Assembly (NCBI GenBank): GCA_922989275.2
Contig: OV277862.1
Location: 16,907,543-16,971,542, forward strand
Direction of reading: 5' to 3'
DNA length: 64,000 bases
Source: Gari tellinella
Taxonomy: Eukaryota; Mollusca; Bivalvia; Cardiida; Psammobiidae
Made by a program: the position numbers and the translations under genes. The notes beneath the pieces were generated by a model. That model ran no database searches. It saw only the letters and a list, made by a program, of their open reading frames with translations, and was not told the origin of the DNA. Positions 53,739 to 63,689 of the stretch are shown here, in pieces; the first letter of the stretch is position 1, and every line of letters starts with the position of its first letter.

Positions 53739-55008
53739 ATACGCCCGTCATCGACGGTCGTATTATGGTATACCCAGCGCTGTCCGTCCCTCCGTCCGTA
53801 CGTACGTCCGTCCGTTAACTTTTCTTGTTAGCGCTCTCTCATCTTCATTTATTTACCGATTTTGATTAAACTTCCTACAAATATTCCATACCACAATAGC
53901 TCGGACGAGTTCGCGTTTCAGACGTTGGCGGCTATTTTTAGTAGAGTTATGCCCCTTTATTGTCAAAAATGGGCATTTAAAAAAAAAAAAACAGAACTTT
54001 TTTTTGAATTATTGAATTTATTTCAAATTTGATATGGTGATACAATGAACGAAGTTACTTAATATATATTACGTGTTTTTGGTTTGACTTCGTATTTTCA
54101 GAGTTATGCCCCTTTACACTATTATTTTAACAATATATTGTTTTCTGATAATAATTTTACTTACATTTTGTCTATTGTAACCAAATTTCATATTTATCTT
54201 TCTCATCATGCAGGGAAGGCACCTGTGAATTTTGGTTCCTGTTAAATTATTTTTCTATGAGTTATGCCCCTTTACATCCTTAAAATTTAAAATAAGCCAC
54301 ACTTCGTCCGTTAACTTTTCTTCTTAGCGCTCTCTCACCTTCATTTATTGACCGATTTTGATTAAACTTCCTACAAATATTCCATACCACAATAGTTCGG
54401 ACGAGTTCGCGTTTCAGACGTTGGCGACTATTTTTAGCAGAGTTATGCCCCTTTATTGTCAAAAATGGGCATTTAAAAAAAAACAAAAAAACTTTTTTAC
54501 TTTTGATTCAATTGATTTCAAATTTGATATGGTGATACAATGAATGAAGTGATTTAATATATATTACGGGTTTTTGGTTTGACTCTGTATTTTCAGAGTT
54601 ATGCCCCTTCACACAATTTTTTTAACAATATATTGTTTCCTGATAATAATTTTACTTACATTTTGTCTATTGTAACCAAATTTCATATTTAGCTTTCTCA
54701 TCATACAGGGAAGGCACCTGTGAATTTTGGTTCCTGTTAAATTTCAGACGTTGGCGACTATTTTTAGCAGAGTTATGCCCCCTTTATTGTCAAAAATGGG
54801 CATTTTTTTAAAAAAACAGAACTTTTTTCTTGACTATCGCAATACTATCGGGATAGTACTTGAGCTATCGCAATACTACAGCAGTCTTTTTGAGATCGAT
54901 AGTCGGGCCTACACTCCGGGCGACTTTTTCCAGTCGGCCTGAGTCTGGACGACTTTGACACCCGCCGGCCGTGACGGGCGTATTTTGCCGCACTGCGGTG
55001 CTCTTGTT
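53739..55008 (+). mobile_element. ATACGCCCGTCA repeat with internal 496-bp duplication
   Basis: ATACGCCCGTCA at the left and TGACGGGCGTAT near the right end (54972-54983) are perfect inverse 12-mers; the tail is CCGCACTGCGGTGCTCTTGT. The block starting CCGTTAACTTTTCTT recurs after 496 bp, and part of it a third time from about 54740. Confidence 0.65.
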
Positions 55009-55037
55009 AATTCTAGAAGCAGACAAAATTTCCACAG

Positions 55038-55224
55038 TACAGTCGAACTTCGATATATCGAAGTAGGTTTTGTCGAACATACCCGTATTTCAAAGTTAAA
55101 ATGTGGCTAAGCCACGTTTTAACTTTGAAATATGGATATGTTCGGCTTAACCGAGCATGGAATAATGCAGTTCATATGTCAAACTATCGAGTTAAACAAG
55201 TCGAGATATCGAAGTTTAACTGTA
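55038..55224. mobile_element. MITE-D
   Basis: CAGTCGAACTTCGATATATC ... GATATCGAAGTTTAACTG with TA flanks and the central AAAATGTGGCTAAGCCACGT palindrome. Confidence 0.65.
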
Positions 55225-55239
55225 TATAAATCATAGTAA

Positions 55240-55470
55240 ATACAGTGATTGACTCTTAAAGCTGACTGAGAGTAAAACAGAATGGGCATTGGCAAAGGCG
55301 CGGTGTGCCTAACCCTCAATCCAATTTAAGTGATAACCTGTGTTCAAAACTAGAAACAGGCTAGTCTTCATGTATATAAATCAACAGTAATATAGTTATT
55401 GAAGCTTAAAACTAGCTGAAAGTAGAGCAGAATGCACTTAAAGCTCATTATGCATTATACAGACTAAAAT
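55240..55470. mobile_element. Decayed C-type hairpin fragments
   Basis: GCTGACTGAGAGTAAAACAG and AACTAGCTGAAAGTAGAGCA with CTCAATCCAATTTAAGTGAT mark two weathered hairpins in a row. Confidence 0.4.
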
Positions 55471-55493
55471 ACAGTAACTATTCCATGGTATAT

Positions 55494-55836
55494 ATAGTGC
55501 TCCCTCTCTACAACGACACCCAATGGGAGACAACAAATGTGTGCGTTGTACGGAGGGAGTCGTTATATGGAGGGAATTTCGCTTACATTTGCAAACAGCT
55601 TGAATCCAGATCAGACGCCGCGTTACGCGGCGTCTGATTCGGATTCAAGCTGTTTGACATTCGATATTAAGGTTTTTATGTCAAAATGTCAATTATGTAA
55701 CTTTGAGAAAAATAGCAGACGACAATTTTAAGCAGACGATATTGCAGCAATAAAAGGGTTATACATAATTGTTCTGTATAGGGAACTGCGGCAAGGGTCG
55801 TTGTAAGGAGGGCCGTTGTAGAGAGGGAACACTGTA
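55494..55836. mobile_element. MITE-B, complete hairpin
   Basis: AGTGCTCCCTCTCTACAACG start; AACAGCTTGAATCCAGATCA / inverse hairpin; GGCCGTTGTAGAGAGGGAAC end. Outside the hairpin it is almost identical to 50557-50884, which lacks the core. Confidence 0.7.
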
Positions 55837-55844
55837 CATCAGAA

Positions 55845-56145
55845 CTAACACAGAGCTTTGAACTAAGAACTGGCTCAATGTAAAGCATGCAGAAAGCGCC
55901 TTAAGGCTCAGTCTACTTTACTTTCAATCCGCTTCAAGTGGTACCCAGATTTCAAAACTAGAAACCGGATAAGTTACAGTAACCATTCCATACTATATAA
56001 ATCAAAGTAAATACAGTATTTGAAAGCTTAAAACTGACTGAAAGTAAACCAGAATCCACCTTAAGGTGTATTCTGCTTTACTTTCACCCGCTTTAAGTGG
56101 TAACCTGTTTTTAAAACCAGAAAATGGTTATTTGGTAATGAGTTA
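55845..56145. mobile_element. Two C-type hairpins in a row
   Basis: CAATGTAAAGCATGCAGAAA / TTTCAATCCGCTTCAAGTGG and AACTGACTGAAAGTAAACCA / ACTTTCACCCGCTTTAAGTG. The second ends GTTATTTGGTAATGAGTTA, the C right terminus. Confidence 0.5.
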
Positions 56146-56736
56146 ATATGAATAATTGTGATAACTCCTTGTAATTGAAATGTACCTAAAGGCTAAAACT
56201 GCCCCAATATGTTGCTTGCAGTTCAGCTACACAGTTCTAAGGGTCATAGTGACCCTAAAAAGGATTCTCGATGTATTCTACAATAGCCACAGATAAACAG
56301 CTAATTTAGTTTAGTCAGTTTTGGAGTTTATCTGGGTGCTTTGGTATGGGAGCTGAAAAGCGGAGAAAGGTAACTCGAGATGTTCTGAACCTTGATTAAC
56401 CTTGGTATAATAAGAGAGGTAACCAGCGAGAAGCTAAGCGCGATATAATTATCTCCTCAGCTGCTCTTATGTTTTTGGAACTTGTGGCCCAACCCCATTA
56501 CCATGTTGAAATTTTGGAAATAAAATATGTTTAAACTGTATCAGCTGCAGGAAATTTCTTGTAGGGGCGCGACGGCTGTAGGGCTGTAGGGCTTTTCCTT
56601 CAACATTTCGCCGTGAACCATCTTAATAGGTCTCAGCCATATGGACGAAACCTAAAATCAATCAAGTCTATGTGCTCTGATAACTTTCTACGTTCATTGT
56701 ACTGTAATTCAAACCTTTCATTTTTCATATCGGTGT

Positions 56737-56950
56737 TAACCCTTTCATCGCCAGAATCGCCTAAAGTCGAATTTGCAAACAGTTTTGAGCCTGATCAGAC
56801 GCCGCATTACGCGGCGTCTGATCAGGATCAAAACTGTTTGACACCCGTTTCGATATTTCTTAAGTTATACTCTCTTAAATCTAACTTTGAAATGATATTG
56901 CAGACAATAATATTGAAGCAGACGACAAAATAACGGTGTATGGGTAAAAA
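56737..56950. mobile_element. MITE-A
   Basis: TTAACCCTTTCATCGCCAGA start; hairpin TTTTGAGCCTGATCAGACGC / inverse; right arm with CGTTTCGATATTTCTTAAGT, GATATTGCAGACAATAATAT and GCAGACGACAAAATAACGGT. Confidence 0.65.
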
Positions 56951-56984
56951 ACTCAAAAATAATTTGGCGGTGAAAGGGTTTAGC

Positions 56985-57180
56985 CCTTTCACTGTCATGA
57001 CGTCATCGGTTTACACAATTTTCGTCTGTTTTTATTTCTCTTTAATTTTATGTAATTTAACTTAAAAATGTAAAATTGAATGTCAAACAGTTTGGATCCT
57101 GATAACGCATAGTGCGGCGTCTGATCAGTATCCAAACTGTTTACAAATAACTATTTTACTCAATATAAGGCAGTGTATGG
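56985..57180. mobile_element. MITE-A, one hairpin arm shortened
   Basis: TAGCCCTTTCACTGTCATGA start; the left hairpin arm stops after GGATCCTGAT and the right arm is whole (GCGGCGTCTGATCAGTATCC). About ten bases of the left arm are missing next to the apex. Confidence 0.55.
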
Positions 57181-57619
57181 GAATAATCAAACCGCACAAA
57201 TAAGAGTACCTGATCAGATATAGCGGCTGATATTGGTCTGTACTGTTCACTGGTTAGGAACTTGGTTACAGTGGGGTGAGGGTCCTCACGACAGGTGGTA
57301 TAGGGGTCATTTCGAAAAGTGTTTCAGAGTCATGACTCTTTCTCGCGAAGAGGTTTTGGCTTCCCTTTAAGAAGATACTTAACGTCGCCTGCGTTAGAAT
57401 CCAGGTGAATAGAGGACATAAAAGCAAGTGATCCCCACTGCCTACATGTAGATTCACATATTTTTGTTATAAATTGAATTTATGTGAGAAATTGCAGTAT
57501 TTAACACACTAAGATAATCTATTTGTTCGTGTTTTTCTCATATTGAAGCATTTTTAAAAGATATTTGTCCGACTTTTAAAGTTATCAGAAGTTTGGTGTT
57601 ACTTATCAATGTGATGTAG
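57181..57619. other. No gene recognised
   Basis: Unique sequence between an A copy and the possible exon at 57620. A 63-codon minus-strand frame has no recognisable domain. Confidence 0.4.
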
Positions 57620-57738
57620 ATGTTACAGGTCCCTGACGACTGTTTAATAAGTGGTACAGGTTCTTCTTTACACTGTTACAGAGTCTTCGGGAATCTCGAA
57701 ATGGAAGAGATTTTGTTTGAAGACTCGAGTTTACTCGA
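57620..57738 (+). pseudogene. Possible exon interrupted by MITE-H
   Basis: After a GTGATGTAG (possible acceptor) the frame reads MLQVPDDCLISGTGSSLHCY then RVFGNLEMEEILFEDSSLLD, and MITE-H follows at once. The composition is protein-like and unlike the repeats. No family recognised; it could be chance. Confidence 0.25.
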
Positions 57739-57988
57739 TACAGTGGAGAATCTGTTATTCTTTCCCAATAAACGCGTTTACGCTAAAACTATTATTTGTA
57801 GTGCAAACAGTTTGGAGCCAGATCAGACGCCGGGTAACCCGGCGTCTGATCAGGCTCCAAACTGTTTGCCACCAAGATAAACATAAAATATCAAAATTGT
57901 CCAAAAGTTGTTCTTTTCTACGTTTTAGTGATTTGCGTTTGCGTACGTTTGCGTTTAAACGGGAAAGAATAACAGATTCTCCACTGTA
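57739..57988. mobile_element. MITE-H, complete, inserted in exon-like sequence
   Basis: TA-CAGTGGAGAATCTGTTATT start and inverse end; hairpin GCCGGGTAACCCGGC. Interrupts an open frame that begins at 57620. About the same sequence as 24843-25092 read backwards. Confidence 0.7.
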
Positions 57989-58291
57989 TAAGCCTGGATA
58001 TTGAAGTAGATGACAATAACAATACATGCGGCACTTCCAGAAGCCGGACTCCCGTGTCAATGTCGTAAACGCAGAAGAAAAAGCAGTTTCTGTGTAAGGA
58101 ATATCAGTACATGACCAGAAGTTCAGGCATTCTTTAGCAGCACAAGCATTCCCCCGTGGGAAGGTATTGAATTATTCTAGAACTACTCCAGAATGATTTC
58201 TTGAATATTAATGAACAATTCTAGAAGCGGTCATTTATGAATATTCTGCAATAATTCTAGAAAGTTGAAGTTTTTAGAACCGTTGTTCTAG

Positions 58292-58456
58292 AATTACAAA
58301 AGCTCTCGAACTCCTTTTGTTTCTGGGCTAAAGAGTTCCATCGAATGTTACACTTGCGGAGCAGAACTCGACTCGAAAGCCTCGCTCATTGAACATTTCA
58401 AAGACAAACATGGACCAAAGAATCTGATCTTTTTTTGTGGAAATACGTTTTCATAA
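58292..58456 (+). other. Coding-like segment with one zinc-finger-like motif
   Basis: Open between stops at 58289 and 58454. Reads ECYTCGAELDSKASLIEHFK then DKHGPKNLIFF: C-x2-C-x12-H-x4-H, close to a C2H2 finger. A possible acceptor TTCTAG lies at 58291. It may be the last exon of a gene sharing the stretch at 57620; splicing is not provable here. Confidence 0.25.
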
Positions 58457-58789
58457 AGGCCGTCGTTTGGACGACACCAGAAAAAAGCTAGTTTACCTAC
58501 CTTTGAGAATTGAAATTGCTCTAGTCCTTACATTACTTATTAAACTTTGTAAAATTGATAATATGCACGGGTTTAAGTGCGGTTCGATCCGATTCCTGGT
58601 GGAAGATCTATAACGCATTCTGTTTTATACATTTAATAGACTAAACGGTTAAGATTCTGGTGCAGCTCCAACTTTCTCGATGTCTCGTCAGGGTCAAACT
58701 CGAAAAAGAATCTCTAAGATAGTCAAACAACCGATTCAGACACAGAATTGTTCAGATTCTCATTCGAATCTCAAGCCTCGACCTCACTG

Positions 58790-59160
58790 TCCCGGTGCTG
58801 ATCACGGTACGTCCCGTTGGAGATAGCCGGTGAACCGGGATGCGCCGGGACGCTTTTTATTATGAAAAATTAAATTGCGTTTTCATATTCCCGGTGTCTC
58901 CCCCGGTGGAGCAACGGTAATGAAGCCGGATCTCCCCGGACTATCCCGGTGAGTTCCCGGTTTGGCGCGGCGTAATTACGGTGCAGCGCCGGCCTGTTCC
59001 CGGTTAATCCCGGTATAACACGGTGTAACACCCGGTCGTTGCCGGTGGTATGCCGGTGACCATCGGTGTCGTCCCGTTCAACCCCGGTTGCACACCGATG
59101 ACGTGTCGGCGTTACCGGGTGTTCGCTGGAATGGACATAAACCGGGTCGAACGTGCATCA
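58790..59160. repeat. CCCGGT-rich GC island, part 1
   Basis: CCCGGT or its inverse ACCGGG occurs every 10-20 bases, with no regular period (CCCGGTGTCTCCCCCGGTGG, CCCGGTTAATCCCGGTATAA). Much richer in GC than the rest of the window. No frame or RNA gene recognised. Confidence 0.6.
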
Positions 59161-59179
59161 CTTCTCTTTTGTCTCTGAG

Positions 59180-59370
59180 GGTAAATGAGAGGAAATTCAA
59201 ACGAAATGCAATAAAGTAGAACATAATAATGTTGTAGACTGGTCAAACTTCATTTTGATATGATTTTCAAACATTTTGCCTGGCGTCTGATCTGACTACA
59301 TACTGTTTGTAGTGGACATATCAAGCCTTTTACCTGAAGCTATTAATTTGAAAGAATAACTTCGTTTTTT
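59180..59370. mobile_element. MITE-H remnant
   Basis: AAATTCAAACGAAATGCAAT, TGCCTGGCGTCTGATCTGAC, ACTGTTTGTAGTGGACATAT and TGAAAGAATAACTTCG keep H order. The AGCTCACC element begins at its end. Confidence 0.4.
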
Positions 59371-60513
59371 AGCTCACCTGGCACGAAGTGCCAAGGTGAG
59401 CTATTGTGATCGCCCTGTGTCCGTCGTCGTCCGTCGTCGTCCGTCGTGTGTAGTCAACTTTTTCTTTAAATATCTTCTTCTTGGAAACTACCGGGTCAAT
59501 TTCATTAAAACTTCATACGATTGTACCTTGTAGGGTGCTCTCTCAGATTTCTTCAAATATAGGTCATCCAATTGAAATTGTGGTTGCCATGGCAACCAAT
59601 TAAATTTTTTTTTAAAAATCTTCTTGTCAGAAACTACTATCCTGAATTGAAAATAATTTTACCCAAATGTGCCATTGGTGACCCTCTATAAGATTTCTTA
59701 AAATAGTGTTCTTATCTTAAAAAACATGGCCGCCAGTGGGTGGGGCATATTTTCCTTATATGGCTTTAAAGTGAAAACTTTAAAAATCTTCTTGTCTGAA
59801 ACCGCTGATCCAATTTCAAAATAATTTCACACAAATGATACATGGGTGACCCTCTACCAGATTTCTTAAACTTATTTTGATATCTAAAAAAACATGGCCG
59901 CCAGTGGGTTTGGGCACGTTGTCCTTATGATACTGTATAGTAAAAACTTAAAAAAAATTATTCTGTGAAACTGCTGGTCCAAATTGAAAACAATTGTACA
60001 CAAATGATTCATGGGTGACTCTCTACCAGATTTCTTAAAATAATTTTGATATCTTAAAAAACATGGCCGCCAGTGGGGGGGGGGGGGGGGGGGGCATGTT
60101 TTCCTTATTATACTGTATAGCTAAAACTTTAAAGTCTTCTTCTGTGAAACTGCTTGTCAAAATTGAAAATAATTATACACAAATGATCCATGGATGACCC
60201 TTTAATAGATTTCTTAAAATGATTTTGATATCTTAAAAAAACATGGCCGCCAGTGTGTAGGGCAAGTTTTCCTTATATTTCTGTATAGACATATTTCAAA
60301 AATCTTTTTCTCTGAAACTATTGGTCTGATTTAAGAATATTTTTTAAAAAGTAATGATGGGTGAACCTTTGCCAGTTTTCTTCAAAGAATCTTCCTAGTT
60401 CAAACAACATGGCTGTCTGTGGGTGGGGGTTAATATACCGGTGATAGCTTTAAGTGGAATTTTATCATTACTGGTCAATTACCATGACCGTAAACATTGG
60501 TACCAGGTGAGCG
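59371..60513 (+). mobile_element. AGCTCACC hairpin-ended repeat
   Basis: Starts with a 32-bp hairpin AGCTCACCTGGCACG ... AGGTGAGCT, then GTGTCCGTCGTCGTCCGTCG. Ends TACCAGGTGAGCG, inverse to the start (GCTCACCTGG). A roughly 180-bp block containing ACATGGCCGCCAGTGGG recurs about five times, once expanded by a 20-G run. Known: such AGCTCACC repeats are very common in bivalve genomes. Confidence 0.65.
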
Positions 60514-60552
60514 AATTAGGGTCGCACGCGGCCTTGTATATGTTAGATTTAC

Positions 60553-60650
60553 CCTATACAGTAGAGAAGTACTTCCTATCTAAACGCTTACGAAACGCTA
60601 ACGCTAAAACATGATGTAAAAAAAAATGCTTTTTTTTTTTTTTTTTTTTA
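60553..60650. mobile_element. MITE-H left-end fragment with T run
   Basis: CTATACAGTAGAGAAGTACT, CGAAACGCTAACGCTAAAAC, then about 20 T. Only one H end is present. Confidence 0.35.
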
Positions 60651-60662
60651 AATAAATCGATT

Positions 60663-60960
60663 TCTATGGTCGCCAACACCCCGGTTGTTCACGGTAGAGA
60701 CCCTGAGCTACCCCGGATGTGCCGGTAAAGTTCTGGCGTTGCTCCAGCATTCTGGTTATCTGTCCCGGTGACTCCCAGTTGTATTAAACATTTTAAAGCA
60801 TCCCGGGCTGTTGGCCGGTTGCATCCGGAGGAAGCCGTTCGATCCCGGGTCGTCTCGGTCGTTCCCGGCGCCGCCAAGGTTGTACTCCCGGCGACTGCCG
60901 ATAACTGCCGGTTTGCTAACCCGGGACTCACCGGGGATCTAAACCGGGATAATTGGGGCT
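60663..60960. repeat. CCCGGT-rich GC island, part 2
   Basis: Same texture as 58790-59160 (CACCCCGGTTGTTCACGG, CTAACCCGGGACTCACCGGG). The two parts are separated by H remnants and the AGCTCACC element, so they may be one island split by insertions. Confidence 0.6.
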
Positions 60961-61026
60961 TAGACTGTTTATATGTGATTGTATGGTCAGGGTAAAGCAG
61001 TGAACGGGTTTAGCTTTATATTTGTT

Positions 61027-61369
61027 ATACAGCGTTCCCTCCCTTCAACGGCCTTCCCAACAACGATTCCCTCCTTACAACGACCCTTGTCGCAGTTCCC
61101 TAAACAGGACAATTATGTCCAACCTATTCACGACTGCAATGTCGTCTGCTTAAAATTGTCGTCTGCTGTTTTTCTCATAATGGACATGTTGATAGAAAAA
61201 CACTAATGACGAGTGACAAACAGCTTGAATCCAGTTCAGACGCCGCGTTACGCGGCGTCTGATCTGGATTCAAACTGTTTGCATATTCCCTCCCCATAAC
61301 GACTCCCTCCGAACAACGCACACACTTTTTGTCTCCCGTAGGATGTCGTTGTAGAGAGGGAACACTGTA
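61027..61369. mobile_element. MITE-B (inverted)
   Basis: CAGCGTTCCCTCCCTTCAAC start; hairpin AACAGCTTGAATCCAGTTCA / inverse; GTCGTTGTAGAGAGGGAACA end. Confidence 0.7.
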
Positions 61370-61439
61370 TGACGAATCGTTTTGCACATATGGTATATTT
61401 ATTTGAAAAGTAGTTGACACGTTTATTAGTTAAACTTAG

Positions 61440-62065
61440 GGGGGAGGGGGGGGGGGGGGGGGGTTATCCCCCACCCCCCAATAATTTTGCCAATATTGGT
61501 TGCAGATTTTTTACATAGATTTATGTTAGTATTTTACCTGTTTTGAATGAGCAAAACGCCCTTAGAACACACCAAAGACCATCTAGAAATAAAAAAAATC
61601 CCGGGGAGCATGCCCCGGACCCTCTAGTTACAGTGTGTACACTAATCGGAGAGGGTAGGGGTAGGCTTTTAGGCTAATAGCCGGAAGACAACGTCAAAAA
61701 ATATCCTATATTATTAATAATTTGTTATTTTAAGTTGAAAATTCACATGGATTTTTATTAGTATCTTACCTGTTTTAAATGCGCAAAACGCCCCAAGAAC
61801 GAACCAGAAACCATCTAGGAATAAAATTTTCCAGGGGGAGCATGCCCCCGATACCCCCTAGTAAGAGTGAGTACACTAATAGGAGTGGGTAGGATAGGAG
61901 TTTAGGGATAATAATTTAGGGTCATTTGGAGTCATATTTTACATAGATTTATGTTTGCCTTATACCTGTTTGGAATGCTGGAAACACCCTCAGAATGCAG
62001 CAGAGACCATCTTGAAATAAAATTTCCCGGGGGAGCATGTCCCCGGACCCCCCAAGTAAGAGTGC
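61440..62065. repeat. Tandem blocks with CCGGGGGAGCATGCCCC hairpin
   Basis: Three diverged blocks (about 61500, 61740, 61930) share ACATAGATTTATGTT, TTACCTGTTTTGAATGAGCA, GACCATCTAGAAATAAA and GGGGAGCATGCCCCGGACCC. An 18-G run at 61446-61463 precedes them. Confidence 0.6.
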
Positions 62066-62084
62066 GTACAAAAATTTCCTAGTT

Positions 62085-62284
62085 TGTCATTCGTCATTAT
62101 ATTTCTTTGTCAAAATATCGACTTGTATGTAACTTTTAGAAAAACAGCAGACGACATTTTAAGCAGACGATATTGCAGCAGTAAAAGCGTTAGATATAAT
62201 TGTCCTGTATAGGGAACAGCGGCAATGGTCGTTGTAAGGAGGGAGTCGTTATTGGGAGGGCCGTTGTAGAGAGAGGACACTGTT
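62085..62284. mobile_element. MITE-B, right half only
   Basis: TTGTCATTCGTCATTATATT, AGCAGACGACATTTTAAGCA, GGGAGGGCCGTTGTAGAGAG. The left half and hairpin are absent. Confidence 0.55.
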
Positions 62285-62459
62285 GTATAGAGACAACTGA
62301 CGAGCCAACTCACATGACAATCCAACTTACCTCCCTTTAACCACACATTCAAACGTGTAAATATTACCATACGTTTTGAATCGTTTTATTTTTAGTGGTT
62401 TATATCATTTGCTACGGATAATTTGCCACCAAATTTGCCAACGGTTTTAGTACAACTAT

Positions 62460-62615
62460 TGTTCAAGTCTGAAGTCAGAAATTTGAAGTCTGAAGTCAGA
62501 AGTCAAACGTTTGAAGTCTGAAGTTTGAACTATGAATGCTATATAAGAGATTAATGGCAAAACATTAGGAAGTGTGAACTGTGGAGTTTGAAGTCTGAAG
62601 TCGGAGATGTCACAT
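62460..62615. repeat. Short GTCTGAAGTC repeats
   Basis: GTCTGAAGTCAGAA, TTGAAGTCTGAAGTC and AAGTCTGAAGTTTGAA recur about six times without fixed spacing. Confidence 0.55.
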
Positions 62616-62618
62616 GCA

Positions 62619-62809
62619 GAGCTCCAGATAAGGGAAGTATTTCAAAAAATTAAAATCTTTATTTCTGCATTAAACCCTATGGTGTCACTACTCATTAGAA
62701 TCGTCTCGAAGAGACGATTCTAATGAGTAGTAACACCATAGGATTTGGTGATGTATGAGTGAGAAAATGTTGGATGTGTTCAGTTAACTCCCTCTTATCT
62801 GGAGCCCTG
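62619..62809. mobile_element. MITE-N, second copy (inverted)
   Basis: GAGCTCCAGATAAG ... CTTATCTGGAGCCCT with the inner hairpin AGAATCGTCTCGAAGAGACG. It is inverted relative to 4831-5020 and abuts the LINE fragment at 62826. Confidence 0.65.
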
Positions 62810-62825
62810 GCACTTGCATTGTTGC

Positions 62826-63084
62826 ACTCAAAAGGTCACTACGGAACTGACTGCACTCTGGGAGGACAGGATGGAAGAAACCCATGAAAGGAAGAAGGCA
62901 AAGTGTCAGCCTCTGATGGAAGAGTGCCAGCAGAGAGATTGGAAGACCTGGACTTTGTCTGGTGAAGTCGGATGCCGAGGATTTGCGGGAGAATTACTGT
63001 TGAGAGCATTCAGCATTCTTGGTATCACAGGAGCCACCAGAAGGAAGGCAATAAATGACATACTGACTCGCCGTTTCCATGGAT
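62826..63084 (+). pseudogene. LINE reverse-transcriptase C-terminal fragment
   Basis: The plus-strand frame reads VTTELTALWEDRMEE, HERKKAKCQPLMEEC, then WTLSGEVGCRGFAGELLLRAF and a basic tail before a stop. The HERKKxKY, EVGCRGF and LGITG order is known from the C-terminus of molluscan non-LTR retrotransposon proteins. The RT core is absent. A B-family MITE starts at the stop codon and an N-family MITE ends just upstream. Confidence 0.6.
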
Positions 63085-63089
63085 AATAT

Positions 63090-63359
63090 TACAGTGCACC
63101 CTCTCCACAACGACACCCAATGGGATACTACGATCACGTGTGTTGTTCGGAGGGAGTTGTTACAGGGAGGAATCTGGTTTCAATCGGTTTGTCATCGTCA
63201 TTATTATTTTTTCTGCCAAAATATTAAACACCTAACTTTGAGAAAAAAAGCAGACGACAATTTCAAGCGGACACTATTGCAACAGTGAACGCTTTCTAGA
63301 CATATTTGTCAAGAGGGAATTGTTGTTGGGAGGGTCGGTGTAGGGAGGGAGCACTGTAC
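63090..63359. mobile_element. MITE-B lacking the hairpin
   Basis: CAGTGCACCCTCTCCACAAC start, GGGAGGGAGCACTGTA end. At 63171-63193 only AATCTGGTTTCAATCGGTTT stands where the 60-bp hairpin should be. Confidence 0.6.
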
Positions 63360-63479
63360 AAACACTTACATTTAACAATATCCTGCTGTTTACAAGATTG
63401 TCTGCTTAAACCATTGTCTGCAATTATTGCTAACAGTCAGATTTTCGGCGTTTAAACCGGAGAAACATCTCGGATGGTG

Positions 63480-63545
63480 TCACACAGTTTGGATCCTGGT
63501 TACACACTAATTTACTCAGTTCTGATTTGGATCTTAACTGTTTGT
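63480..63545. mobile_element. Degenerate A-type hairpin
   Basis: CACAGTTTGGATCCTGGTTA and CTGATTTGGATCTTAACTGT are the only recognisable parts. Confidence 0.35.
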
Positions 63546-63689
63546 GAATATTAGTCAAGTATTACCCGGCAATTTAAGTGTGGATAGTCAAATTTGTTGT
63601 TAGCGACGACTCGGGGAAAGTTACGTGACTATGTCTTAACAAACAGAACTGCTTAATGCAGGACAAAAATAATGCAGAAAGTTTATTTA

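Noticed and set aside
57651..58060. Frames of 101-117 codons containing ..QTVWSQIRRRVTRRLI..
   Set aside because: The phrase arises wherever the GACGCC hairpin of MITE-H is translated; the same peptide appears at 20722, 24795 and 25790.
60689..60995. 80- and 75-codon frames in the GC island
   Set aside because: Open on both strands because GC-rich DNA has few stops; no domain, no splice context.
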